The notes beneath the pieces were generated by a model, which searched no databases, had not been told where the DNA came from, and saw nothing but the letters and a program-made list of their open reading frames with translations. Shown in pieces: positions 24,201-39,200 of a DNA stretch of 64,000 nt. Each line of letters starts with the position of its first letter. Positions within the stretch are counted from its first letter, which is position 1. A program made the translations under genes and the position numbers. Source of the stretch: Panorpa germanica (taxonomy: Eukaryota; Arthropoda; Insecta; Mecoptera; Panorpidae); the NCBI GenBank assembly GCA_963678705.1, contig OY783220.1, positions 13,289,001 through 13,353,000 on the forward strand, in the 5' to 3' direction.

Positions 24201-27200
24201 ATTATCTTGAGACACGTGCACAAAGTGAACGAACAGTTGTCGGAGAAATTAAACCACGAAACGCAGATAATATAAAACCACTCGGAAAATAATTGATAAA
24301 GAATGAAAATGCTTTTACAAATATGCTAATGACAGCTTCTAATTCTTAACTGGAATTTTGTGGCCAATTGTTTCTGGTAATACGTAAATGACTTATGAAT
24401 AGGTTAAGAAATTTACTGGAATTAATACTGAAATTAAACAAAACTAAAATTCACGTCAGAAAATGTGTCACTTCATGAGTAATGCATGACAGAAAGAAGT
24501 GTAGCAGAAATTACAATGTGATCTAATTACATAATTTTAATTAGTATCTTCGAACGCTGACAATCTTCTTAATCCTTGCATTCAAATATTAAGACGATTA
24601 TATATTAATTTTTAAATAAGATCTTCAAAAGATTTAATAAAAAATTACATTACATTTTCAATTTATAAATACAGAAAACAAGATTACAGTAATTCCAACA
24701 ACAACGCACTTGTGAAGACATGATGGGTTTTACTACTTCAACTAAAAACAAAAATGTCTTGTTAAGTACAACAGACGGTTAAGTACGCACAAATCGGTTA
24801 ATCTCGTGTTAAGTAAGTGTTGATCATAAATTGTATTAGAATTATTTTACACCGCATGCTACAAACAAAGTCTAAAGTCCAAAGAACAGGCTAATGACTA
24901 ATAGTACAAATTGTTAAAATAAATTTTGTTTATAAAACATCTTCAATATTTGATGCAATTATTATGAGTAATACTTTTACATTAGTTGACATTAGTCTAT
25001 CATATACTACGTGTGGAAAAGATAAGTAAAGTGACCAAGCAATCTCAGCCGCAAACCTTAAGCGTAAGGTATAAATATTTATATTCAAGTTAATTCATTT
25101 ATCACATTGTAAACCGTTATACAAAGTGAACAAAGAAAAAGCCATACAACATGTGTATAAATACTTTACTAATGTTATTAACAAACGGTTAAGTAATGAA
25201 AATGGCGGATTCTGTAGTTTCAGTCACGTTTTAAAAAAGGAGCAGCTGTAGAATCTTCAACTACATCATCTAAACACATAAAAAATTGTCGAGATTGTTT
25301 CTAAAGTATATTTTACTCTGTGTAATTCATATATTTTGACTTCTGCAATGTGACCTCATTTTTTGAAAGTGCTTTTTATAATTTTATTTTTAAATATCCA
25401 AAAGTTGACCAAAACACAGCTATAGCTCAAATTACGAGAGTTCGGCGGCGACTTATACCAGTGTGGGGTATAAACTGCCGATATAACTAAAAAGCACTGA
25501 CTCACTTATTTATCTATAATGTATATAGCAACGAATAAGATAAAATTCATTATCGTATTATAGATTTATACCGCTTTTATAACCTCATTTAAGTATAAGT
25601 CGCCGTGAGATATGACATCACGACTAATAAGTAGTCAATTTTATTTTTCTTTATTCATAACCTTCATAATATAAAACTTTATGGGTTTTCTGACCCAGCT
25701 AAAAGAACACTTTAAACTCCTAATATTTATCAATATCTAGTACAGTTTTATGGAAATTAAAGTCACGATTAATACGTAAGACATTAACTTTTCTTCTCTA
25801 CTCCGGAACTCGAGAATCCCTATATTCGTAGCAAGTCAGCTGTGTCTGATATTTGTGTGTGTGTGTTAGCTAAATACTCTTCACTCTCTGTACATGCGAA
25901 TGTTCCTCATGAGGTAATCCACTCAAAACAAAACGAACGCCGGAAATGCGCGAAGACTGGCTCATCCTTACATTCCAATACAAAAGAGTCATATTCATGA
26001 ATTCTGAACAACTATCTAATGGTACTATACCTATACCTATACCTCTACCTCAACCTCTCTATACCTGTGCGGAATGCATTTTGCGGAATGTATTATTAAA
26101 CATAACATGTTTTCTATAAATGTTTTATTAAATACGAGAATGGTAAAATTGCAATGGCATATGTTGTGGCGCCTATTGTTGAGTCTGAGTGTGCAGTCTT
26201 CCTCCATTCTGGAAGTATACACATACGAGTATACTTGAACATTTGTATAGATAGCGGTCGATTACTGGAGTAATTTTCATGATTCGTTACCGTAATTTAA
26301 AATTTAGTTCAAGTAATAAACAGTTAATAGCTTCTTTAATTTATGATGCTGTAATTAAACATCTTCGTTGCGTATTGGTTAGTATATTTATTACTGAATG
26401 GTGCATCTTAAAACGATTTATTTAAGTAGTGGAAAAAAATTTACGTTATTAGGGAACCGGTACTACAAACGTTACTAGAGTTGCATATAATAATTCGTAG
26501 GCGCTATTATATTTATCTTTCCTCTACTATTTTTTTCATTCTTGTTATTCCACAAAGTCCATGAACGGATGTTATACTTTTTTTTCTGCATTTATTTTTA
26601 GATTTAGAACGCGAATCTGTTTGTATGTTTACGTTTTAAAGTATGCGTTATTAAAAAACATTACAGCAAAATGTAATTATTATTTTTAGACTAATCAAAT
26701 TATATAACAAGAAACATATGTTTCAATAAAAAAATATGAGTCATTTGATTCAATTTAGTACACATATATGACACCACGACACTATATAAACTGACAACAC
26801 AATAGGAGATAGAAATAGACTCCAGTATGCGCCAAGACTAATTGAGGATTACGCTTTTTATGAAAATTTTCCTTGAACAATAAATTGTAACATAAATAAT
26901 GAAGGACATATGAAAAACAATAGCAGACAACTATCACCTTGATTACTTAATTATGTAATTGGTAGTAATTAGTATTATAGCACACGTCCAACGATATTAT
27001 GCAAAAAGGTAATTAGCACGCTAATACTATAATTAATAATATTATTTAATTCATTAATTAATTTCTTTACTATTTTAATAAATACAAGGTCTATTACATT
27101 CCTTATAATTGTTGGCAACCCCTGGTCTGTATGTCTGTGAATAAGATTAAACCTAGGTTCGGTATTTTATAATTCGTAGTACGATTGTCTCCATGGTTGT

Positions 27201-30200
27201 TAGTGTCAATGCCTTCAATACTGACTCTGACTTGTGATGATTCTTAATCATTTATTCACCACAATTACATCATCGATCGTTATAGCGTCGTCCCAAACAA
27301 AGTCTGTAGATGCAGACACATTTTCTAAGTCTGTCTGTCATTTTACATCAAATATCGGCTTGGTAATTTTGATTCGTACACCAGATGGAGATGCCAACGA
27401 ATTATCTTTGAATCTGGCAGATTGACACATTGTAACACCGTTTTTTCATAATTATATCTATGTTAATTAATACATGTCAGGCATTCTGAACAAAAACAAT
27501 AAGAAAAAGTAGTGCCTATTATTTTTTTGTAATAATTCTTTGTCCTACTTGTAACACAAATCGTGTAAGTTGTTAAAAAGAAGGTTATTTAGCAAGCCTA
27601 GCTACGTAATTCTGAGCTCAGTATTTGAAATAGAATTCTCCAGGGTTTAGTCTGTATAGTATTCATAATATAGTTCCTACATGCTACAGTAGTCGATACA
27701 GATATATAATATGCACTTTTATTACCTTTGGTGCAGTGGTGTATTGATAAACATAAAAGAAAAAGCATCATTTAATGATCAAGTGTGAAACAACCATTAA
27801 CGCATGCATTCAATGGGCTTGTGTCCTATGTCTTAATTTCTATAAAAGTGTACTATATATTGATAAAGAGGGTTACTAGAACCTCAAATGTCTAATTATT
27901 TTTTAATAACTCCTTATATGTTAGGAGATATTAACAATTAAAAAAGTCATTTTTTTCACACATTTCAACTGCCTGTGACATCACAAGCGTTACCACCCTT
28001 ACAGCTCATAAATCTCTGCTATATGTATTTATATATCAAAATAGCAAATATTATTTACAGCTATTTCAAGTAACAATAAAAATCCAATATTATGTCTGCC
28101 TTAGCAGGGTTAAATAAAATAAAAACTTATTATTCTTTGACTTGACTTGATTATTTGACTACCAACAGATACAAAACATTACCACAGCACTGACCTACTC
28201 AACAAATAACTGACGTTAAAATGCATTTCACGTCATACAAATATGGCAGATCATTTCTAGCGCTAATTCTTAATTGCTATATCTCCGTCAATATTTAGAT
28301 ATTTAATAAAATAGACACGCCAATGCACATTTATTAACATCAATTTCAATCAACCACTAAAAAATGAGGACACAAGCCCATTGCAGTGTAAGAGCAAACT
28401 AAAGCGTAACTAAGAATATATTTGAAAAAAAATATTCAAACTTGTATTCCTTTCAGACAAACTCATTTATTCCATCTTAATTAGTCTTTCAGCTTCTTAT
28501 AGTCCATCGTCTAATATTATAATTAATTCTATTTATACTAATAATTAATTCCTGTATCGATTTCGTCAATTATTTAGATGTCCGGCCCACACTTCCACAC
28601 TACAGTTCGAGAGTTTTTTGTTATTGTTTTTCAATGTATGAATCCGTGTCAATGAGAACAGACTGGTGCCGTTGTGTCAGTAGTTAGTGTTAGTACCCAT
28701 TACCCATTGGTCAGAAGCCTCATTTTAACACACAACACAAATAACCTTTTGCTGTTTAATTCATTCAAAACAGATACGACTGATAATGTGGGAGTCAGTC
28801 ACACTAACAGAAACTGCTTGTATATTTTTATTTAATTTATTAACCGTTTCAATTATTGCGTTAATGTTGACCGTTCAGTTAGAAGATCTAATGACATATA
28901 TTATACCCCAGTTATGTTTATTAAATGTAGTAATCAAAGTACAATACATTTATGAATAAAGTTACAAACGTAAAAAACAAAATGACAATTAAAAATACGT
29001 TCTTCGATATGAGCGCCATTTTTGAATGTAAAGAAAAACTAACCCTACAATTTATTAAAACATATAGATAATAAATAAAACAGAAATGAGTGGAATATGT
29101 CTAAATTTCTATAAAAGTGTACTATATATTGATAAAGTGGGTTACTAGAACCTTAAATGTACAATTACTTTTTAATAACTCCTTGTATGTAAGGAGATAT
29201 TAACAATTAAAAAAGTCATTTTTTCTCTTTAATTATTAAAGGGATTCAACGATGGACAACATTCCAAATACATGTGACCTCCAACCGGCAGTTGCTATCT
29301 CTTTTATACAATACAGCGTAAAAGATAGAACTCTGGCAAGCTTACGGATTACCAACCTTACAGCTATTTCGAGAAACAATAAAATTCCAATATTATGTCT
29401 GCCGTAACAGGGTTAAATAAAATAAAAACTTATTATTCTTTGACTTGACTTGATTATTTCGACTACCAACAGCTACAAAAAATTATCACAGCACTGACCT
29501 ACTCAACAAATAACTGACGTTAAAATGTATTTCACGTCATACAAATATGGCCGACCATTTCTAGCGCTAAAACTACAATTCAAATTTTTAATTGCTATAT
29601 CTCCGTCAACATTTAGATATTTAATGAAATAGACACGTCAATACACATTAACAATTGAAAAATCGACCACTAAAAAATGAGGACACAGGTCCATTTCTAT
29701 AAAGTTCGGTTTGAAAAATATTATATTTTTTATATCATAAAAGAGATTAAAAGATACAAAAAATAACTCATCAACTTTAAAAATTATCATGGCAATACGA
29801 ATACTAAAGAAATATATAACATGTATAGTAATTCTTCACAGTCAACATCAGTACAAAGCAAACCTTGGGTTGGACGCATTCGTTTGCTAACTAACATATT
29901 TTGTAGGAGTCCGAGTTCATTGAAATACCACCGGCAACGATGCGCGAGTTGAGACACGACTTCCGGTGGCTACAAGTGTTTCCGTTGACCTTCATTATAA
30001 CCCCTAACCTCTTGAGTATAAATAAATCCGATTATAAATAAATACAATAAAATGCATTCCATGTTATCATGCAGACTTTATGTATACTCATAATCCAACG
30101 CATTTTATCTACATTTTAATATAGTATTTTATTAATATTATGCGGGTGTTTTAATTGTTGTGAGTGTTTTGGTTATTTTATTAACCAGTAAAGAAATACG

Positions 30201-33200
30201 AATCCGGAAGAGACCGATTTACGAAATTAATCATTAGCTTTTATTAAATATAATACAGAAACGCTGAGATAAATCGCAGAGGCTAAGGGAAGATTTGTGA
30301 GAGTGGTGGATCGTATATTGCGATGAATTGTATAACGAGAAATTAACCAGGTGCATTTAATTAATTTTCTTTATGTTTTGTTACAGGCGACATTATCTAT
30401 CAGGCAGTTGACAATAGAAAGAGAATATAAGTGGCCTTCAGATGGTGAGTAATTTTTTCATATATATACTATATTCTAAAATTGAACACAAGTATGTATT
30501 ATTTTTAGCGTAAGGTTCATTTTATCACAATAAGTTGCACTAGAATGTACAAATCAGAATAATGCACTCTTTTTTTATTTTATTGGAATCCAGAGACAAA
30601 TAAAAAATAATATTGGGACCGTGCAGAGTGCGTAATGGTTTGGTGATTTACCACAGTTGGACTCATAAATATACATTGTAAATGCTCTAGCCGAAAACGC
30701 AAAACTACCTTAACCATTTTAAAATCGAAAAGTCTTACGTCAGCCTGACTGGCATTTCGAGAGAAAGGTTTCAAATGATTTTTTTGTTGTTAGTGCATTA
30801 TACTCTTTAAGATACGTCGGTGTGATAAGCACGTTTCACATTCTTGTTGCGGTCACCAAATTTTTGAATGTGTTTCACTTCCATTAACATTACATTGTTA
30901 TATATATATATATATATATATATTAATGCAAATATATACAAAATGAAAACATATAAAATATTATACAAGTACTTGAAATAATGACCCCTGAGACACATTT
31001 AATATTTACAAGCTGTTAAATTTCATTGTTTTACATTTTTCTGATGAGTCAGTGCGTAATAATGCAATTTACTTTGAGTCGATAAAACAGGTTTTTATTT
31101 TTTATATAACTACAAGTAAAACCACATAGAAAGTTGCAACCAGCCTGAGTTTCAAATATAATAAAAAGTTTGTTGATATAATACATACAGATATGTTTTT
31201 TTATATTATGCAATGAATTTATTCTGACAAGTTGAATTAAGTTGGTTACCAAATTCGTCACCAGGAGCGCTGACAGCAGCTAATGGTAGCTATCATTAAA
31301 ATTTAATGGATTTCGAAAAAAATAATATTAGATTAAGATAGGAGTTATTATAAATGTTGTTAATTGCTATTAGGATTAACGTAATCCGATAAACAAACAA
31401 TTTTTTAATTAGGTAAGTTAGTGGGAGAGGGCAAGTTCATTTGGATACAACAAAATCTTTAATTTGTTCAGACATGAGCAATTAAATCAGTTACGTGCCT
31501 TAGACGAGCCCTGTATCAAAATGTGTTGGGTGGCCCAAATGATGGGTAAAGATTTTTCACAAAAGAAACAAAAACGCTCGCATTGAATTAAAATAATTAT
31601 ATATTGATTATACGTTATTACTTACAATAAATACTCTTAAGAACTAAGCTGAGTACGGCATAAGAGTTTAAGTGAGATTGTGAATAACATTTTACGAATG
31701 TTTGCTTACATACGGCGGTAGCTACGCCACTGGTTACGTGTATTTAGGGGGTTACATCTAGTTTGACTTTTTGAAAATACCGATTTTTTGTTTGCTACAA
31801 ATTCAAAATATATACATATTAAATATTCTCTGAGAATTTCACTTTGATTCGTTCAAAATTGAAAGAGTTATGATCGTTTATAGGTACACTTAATGCGAAT
31901 TCGTGTACAAATGGTTAAAGCGAATGTAGGTACACATTTTGTACGTATTTTAATAAACCCTTCGATTAAGCACTAGATAAATTAATGTTGGATTTCTTTT
32001 ATTTCTGAAGACTTGTTTCCCAGCAACAATGATCATTGTGAAGGACGTTATTCAAACCATTATATCAACCATATTTATAAAGATTTTTTAATCAATTTTT
32101 TTGTAAAACATACTTTAAATTGTACTCTTTAATCTAAAAAGAAAAATATTGGAAAAGCTGCACACGTTTTCCCAGAAAAAATTCACAAAAATTCCCCTTT
32201 TTTCTGACCACGAACTAAATGTAACCGCTTAAGTTAATATTCATATTTTGTGTTATGTGTATTGTATTTTAACTCGGTGTTGCATCTTCCATGTATCAGA
32301 ATGAAGACACTTCCGTAAAACATTTGTGTAAACAATAGCCAATAACATTTCCATCAGATACACGTGCAGGAAGTTGAAACGTGGGGCCACTACCTCCTCC
32401 TCCATCTCCGGAATCCGGGCTCCGGGTCCGGTGTAAACAAGTTTTACTTTTACACAAGTACCTCTGTACCTGCGTGAGATAATTGAATGACCAGATTGTG
32501 TGAGGAATATATTAGTGACATAACAATACCAATAACTGCATTCCGTTACTATATTCGGAAGTAAGCATAGTGGAAAAACCGAACTCAAGAAATATGTGAC
32601 AAGTATCGGTGATGTTAAATCAATTAAACAAATATTATATTTGTATACAAATTACAAAATTAAATAATTAAATTTATTTTGAATAGAAGTCTCTCTTTAT
32701 CTAATACATCGTGTGTTAGAATAAATATTTTATTTACAAATCGTAATGACATACTCACGCAAGATAAACAATTTAATGGTTTCATGACACTTCACTCTAG
32801 CACTAGCTGGTTACATTCAGCAACCTTTTACAATGGCAAATTTGTGTATATATATTTTACACACATATCAGCAGATTCTCCACCCCTGTATTACACTTAA
32901 AGTATCCGGAATCCGAAGAATCAATCGTAAAATAAATTTAAAACAACCGCGAAGTAAAATAGCACACGTGACGTCATCAGAAACCCATTGCAAAAACAAT
33001 AACTTTACATGTATCGACGGATAAAAACTGCATTACGTATTCTGCGCTTGATTGAATCTGCTGAAAGTTGTTGACTATAAAAAATAAAGTGTGATGATAA
33101 ATAAAAACTGATAGCATAAAATATGTGACATTTATGTCTAAATGGATTTGGTAAATAATACGCCGAATTAAGACGTCGTTCTTATTAAGAAAATATTCAA

Positions 33201-36200
33201 CTATAAGTTGTCTAACTTAAATAAGGACGCGGACAATCATTTTGTTTCTTTACAACTTTAGTCATGAAGTAGCAAAATAGATCACAAAATTGTATATTAG
33301 GTAACATTTTTTACGTAAAAGATTTTTTTTTTTGTTAGTAGTTATTTATAAGTTACGGAAAAGCAGCTCAGGGTTGTAGCTAAAGTTTTAGGACACATTG
33401 AAGTTTGGATTACTTTTTAAGGCAGAGTATTAACCCCCCGTGTGAACACTATATTTTTCGAGTCATGGTTTGTACACTGGGTCTTTGAGTTTTTCGACTT
33501 TTGTAAGTTTTCAAAAATTCTGGATTACTTCTTGAAGTGTCTACTACATGGTTCAGAAGTTGCCAAAGTCCAAAGTTAATAAAAATTCACAAATAGTGAA
33601 AAACGCGGAAAAGACGGAATATTGTTAAAAAATTCATAACTTTATAACAAACAAATATTAGGAAAAACGGTTGTAGACTTTTTTACCTTAGACTATAGCT
33701 TTCGAAAGAATGTTGTGTCTTTGGCGAGGGCTCCAAAAAGTTGAATTATTTGTGCACCTAACTCATGAGAGAGAAATAGGAGTTTCAAATTTCAACTGTT
33801 CCTTAAAAGACCCAGAGTACACCCGCAGGGCATTGGACCCCTATGTCCTTGATTAGCTACGGCCGTTATCTAGCTTTAGTATTACTGACCAACGATCCCA
33901 GCTACACTGACCAATATTTATCTCAACTTTTCTAGCTTCTAAAACTAAACCTATGAGTGATCACAATAAAAATACAAACAGGAGAAATGGGTTGACCCAT
34001 TTAAATGTCATTGTGGTTAATAAAAAATACCAAATCCGCAGGAAATCCGATATTAAAAGTCAAATTCTTAGAACAAGACACATTGCCGTTTTTAGAGCTA
34101 CAAACAATTCGTAAAAACATAACCTAACATTTGATATAAACATTATTATAAAAAAAACAATATTTGTTCCTATATAATTAAGTATATTGTATTTCCGAGC
34201 GGCACATTACAAAATATTGTACGCTACCGTAACTAATTACTTTTTATTTCATTTGCAAAAATATTAACCTAAAAAACTTTCATATTTCATAAATAAATAA
34301 ATTTAAAAAATCATTAAACTTACATAGTTTTTATTGAGCAACATAAAACACAATTATCACAACAATGTTAACAAGATACTGAATGAGTGTCGTGAACTGA
34401 ACTCTGGGAGAGAATTCTTAAGATATGCGTTAGTTTATTGGAAGTACGTTAAATTTATCATCTGGCGGATGTGATGTATCGTATGATTCAAGAAAGTAAC
34501 ACCTCTAACAGTGGACTATATTGTGTTTGAGGATAGGACTCGGTAAAATAGTTCTGTTTACGTGAATTTATCAATGGTATTGAATATTGAGCCGTCACCT
34601 ACATACAGAGGAAGCATTCAGAACGTAAACCTTTATCAATCACTCGACGAGATTACGTCCAGGAGTGAATTAATGGCACTAGTGTAGTAAATTATCTCTA
34701 TGTAACATGTCAGATATGAATGGACGTCAGTGATATGGAGTTTCGGAAGGAGGAGGAGAAATAGAGTGGTGTAGAAGCACGTTTTCAGGAAATATCCTGC
34801 GTAAGACAATCATCCATTAATGTGATAAGTACGGGTTTAGTATTCGTGACGTCACATCCAATTATGACGTAAGAATATACAACAAGCGTATTTATGATCT
34901 ACGTACATATGAACTGCAGACTTTTTCGATACAGTGGTGTATCGATATACATTAAAATAGCAACTTCCTCTTATGATACTATATTATAATATTTCAGGTG
35001 TATATTTATGATAATGATTGATGATTTATTAACTCCAATACACCCCACTGATTATACGATAGTAACGCAATCACTAAATCAGATGATACACCGTGGGATT
35101 CAACATTCTGAAATCCAGTTTCGCTGTTAAAATCAAGCTGATAATAATCACATCGCGTGGAGCGCTCCGCCACAAAATAAACATTCAGTAATCCCGGGAA
35201 TTATTGCTATTCCCCGAATCCCCAAAAACACATGACATAGAAAACAAGGATATACCGTGCGTGTCCATATGGTGCCAAATGTTTATCCTGTTGTTTTCAT
35301 GGGGTTTGCCAAGCCACCGGAAGTACTAGCTAGTACTTGACATATTTATTTTAAAGATTTCTCATACTTAAACCATATTGGAGAATTGTTTTATTTCGAG
35401 TTGTTATTGTTTCAAGTTTAATAAATAACAAAAGTGTAACCTACCCGCAGAGGGGATTGGTCAAATACAAAGCCCCAAACAAACAACGGAAAAGTCATTT
35501 GGCAGACATATTGGAGCCTGCAAAAGCAACATCCCAGATGTGTTAATGTCATTTTTATTTAGTACACTTCATTGTCAGTCAAAAATACAAAAGATTCAAC
35601 AAGAGGTATCCTTCGCAACAGGATTTTGGAGGACACATTAGACAAAGTTTAACATTGGAATCATAAAAAGTCATTAACTAATAAAATATTGCCTAAATTT
35701 ACAGGACTGGACTAAATAATGTTCCAATTGTATATTTATATTCTTATATGTTTGGTAGCTCGAAAACGGCTATAGGGAAGTTTTTGAAAATTTCCTATTT
35801 CGTAGAGAAAAAAATTCTAAGACTTTTGGCGTCTTCGGACTTTTCCCCGAATTTCCTAGAAACCCGTAATTTTGGAAAAACTGGAAAAAAAGTGTGCTCT
35901 TTAACTTTGTATTCGTAAAAGATTGAAAGGTGAAATTTTGCATGTGTATTACGCTATTAAATGCGAACATATTTCAAAACATAGGAGTTCAAAATTTAAT
36001 AAAAGGGGTCCTAAGAAAATTAGGGGGCCCAGTAGGAAACTCTGGAGAAAGCTCAAATTTTCAATTATGTAATAATTGAATATAATGTTAAAAAAAAAAA
36101 ATCAAAATTTTATTTAGAGGCACGGGGGCGGCTTTTGCCGAGGATATAAAATTATTTGTTTTTATATGTGAAATTATATAGAACGAATTAAATGTTTCAA

Positions 36201-39200
36201 TTTAAAAATGGAATTAAAATTTGAAAGGATATTCAATTCACACATAAAAAACAGTCGTGGGTAAACTCTAGTTCAATAATATTTTTCTAATACTTCAATA
36301 TTTTTTAGCTACTTCTAATAAATCACTATAAAATACTGCGTCATATAGCGGCCTACTTTCAATTAAAAAAACAACGGTTTTCAGATATAGTTTCAAATAT
36401 CAGAATAAAAGAAAGAACAGGTTTAGAAGAGAAGAAGATATGTAATAAAAAACCCAGCAGCTTTTGAAGATGTTTAGCGCATTATATTAGTTAACCTTTA
36501 ACCTTTCCAACAGAACTGACCCACCTAAAAACAAATAGAAGATCTGTAGCTGAATTGGGTTTCCAATTTATTAGTCTGTGATTTGTTTAAATTAAATTTA
36601 CGATCTGATGGACAAGTTGGTTAACTCGATAATTAAAAGAAGATGTTGACTACAAAAAAGTAATGCCCCCTCTTATCCATATGTTTAACTTCTCAAAATT
36701 ATTTAAAATAATTACTAATTAGCTTTCCCTAAATGTTAATTTCTATAAATAGTTTCAGAGTACCTAAATATATATCAAAATATAAAAACCCATAAATTTA
36801 ATTTACCAGGCCATAACTAATAATGGCGCGACGGTATGTTTACCATAAAGTCATCATCTGCAAGATGGAAGATCCAATCTTTATAATAAGATCCGAAACC
36901 TCTAACATAGTCAACAAGCAAAGCAAAATAGTCAAATATCCGGCGAACCGTGCGGTGCGGCGCACATGTTGATGAATACGCGAGATCACCAAGCGTGGAG
37001 CAAAATAACTTCTTGCGTGTATTTGTGTGTGTGTGCTTGTAAGATTCTATGTTTATATTTGTGCCACATCTGTTAATATTTGAAGTGTGAGAACTCATTA
37101 GATGTTTTAGTCAAGTGCACAATGACAAGCAGACGCGGTTCTCCGAAATATTAACAGAGGAATCGAAAAATAGCAAGATTTGTCGCGCTTATATTTCGTA
37201 AACTGCAAATGCTGGAGAGTTGGTGAGTTAAAATACATAATAATGGTGAATAAAGAGAGTATGTACCAATAACACAAACTTTTGCATACAACAAATATGT
37301 ACCGTCGCCAGAGGCCTCGCAGTTTCGCGCAACAACCCAAGTACACAAATTCATTACTATATATGTTTTTGAATCTCGCGCGTCGCTCTTTAGAAATTCC
37401 ACTAGAATCACTGCGTCTTCTTTTAAGATATTCATGTACCTTAGTTTATCATTATTAATATTTCTCGTCTTTGTGCTTGTTAACTTTTATAAAACTTCCA
37501 ATATAAAATTTTATTTCTCATCAATTATCACCAAAAACACTTACTTACAATTTACATAAATTATACAAAGAACAAGTGCCTCGCAAAGATCTGCTACCCC
37601 GGGGCCTCGCAATGGCAAAGGCCGCCCCTGACCGTCGCATCACATTTTTTTAAACAGTGTACGTGTATTGGTGTTTGGATACCTCTACTTCATATTCATA
37701 TTACATTCTGTATTGAATTTCATTTCATAGTTTTTTACGAAAGAGTCGCGATCCGGATTCGACATACTGGCTATAGGTTCGGTGCCTCTGCCGTTTACAA
37801 TGGTACATTAATATTTGTCTTAGTTAATAATTTTTCATCTTATAAAATATCACTTACTGAATAAAAAAATCACATATGGTAGGAATTGGGTCAACATTAA
37901 ATGCGAAGGATGAATCTCGTTTGTTTTAGAGTTTTTGCTAATGAATGTTCCCTGATATATTGCAGAGAGGAAAGGGAGCGGTTATGAAAGGAAAGAGAGA
38001 GAGAGAACAAGCCAGTTAATTTATTAATTGCATTGCGATGAATTGATTCTGTGATTAATTGGAATGTCGAGTACTTGTAATAGTTCAAGAAAAAAATATA
38101 ACACCGAAAAAGAAGAAGAACAGACATACACTAAACTTACTTAACACACTTACTTAAGTGTACTTTATTTTAGGCCCAAATAGTTTTATAGTTTATTAGT
38201 TTTATTAGTCCCAACAGTTTTTATTTAATTATAAAAAGTAGATTTTTATGGAGATAATTATTTGTGTGTTAAATGTTTTATTTATCAAGTTCAGAGATTT
38301 AGTCTGGGCGCACACTACAGATAAGATTGTCGTTATATGTTCAAGAAACCTTTAACCGTATATTTTCTGTTAACCGATTGTGACTGTTTAAAGGCAGTGT
38401 TGTCTCTAGTGTGCTTCTAGCATTACATTTCAAATTCATTAAACAAACCCAACGAAAAAATAAAACGATAATTGTCGGATACTACATAGAGCAGATTATA
38501 ATAATAAATTTGTTTAGAAAATTTCAAATTTATAATGCGCACTGTTTTTAGTTCATTTTGTTATTTCTTTAAGAGACCAGCATTCCGAATTTTACAACCT
38601 AAAGTAACATTCACACCTACCATTCTATTTTTAATTTTATGTTTTACTCGCAGAACAGAATAGGCATTCTTGTTGCAGCAGTTTTTATTTTTGATTTACT
38701 TAATTATTATATTTGTTACATTATTAAAATTAAAACTGTAGATGGGAATGGCACTTACGAGTTTACAATATGACAAACATAATGTTTTCGTGTGTAGTGA
38801 AGCTAATCAAAGAAATAATAAAGCAATTTACTTTAAGACTCATCATCATAGCTTCAACATAAATATGTACATATCAAATGTAATAGCATAATAGAGTTGT
38901 AAATTTGATATTTATTTAACAAATTGTAAACAAAATGCTTAGATAAAATATTGCAAAATAAAATTCTATTCGATAAACATTCAAAAGATTATTTATAAAA
39001 TATTATGCATCACTTGTGTGCAAAGAATAAACATTGACTTTAAATATTTACATATCAAACTCGTAATTATTTTAGAATTTCAAGTACACGCCAGATTTAT
39101 ATACAGAAATGTTTCTTGAATCATATTGCAGTACGACAACGTCCTTAAGTATGTGTTATCAGTTTTATAAGATCATAAAAACAGACATATCTTGTCAACA

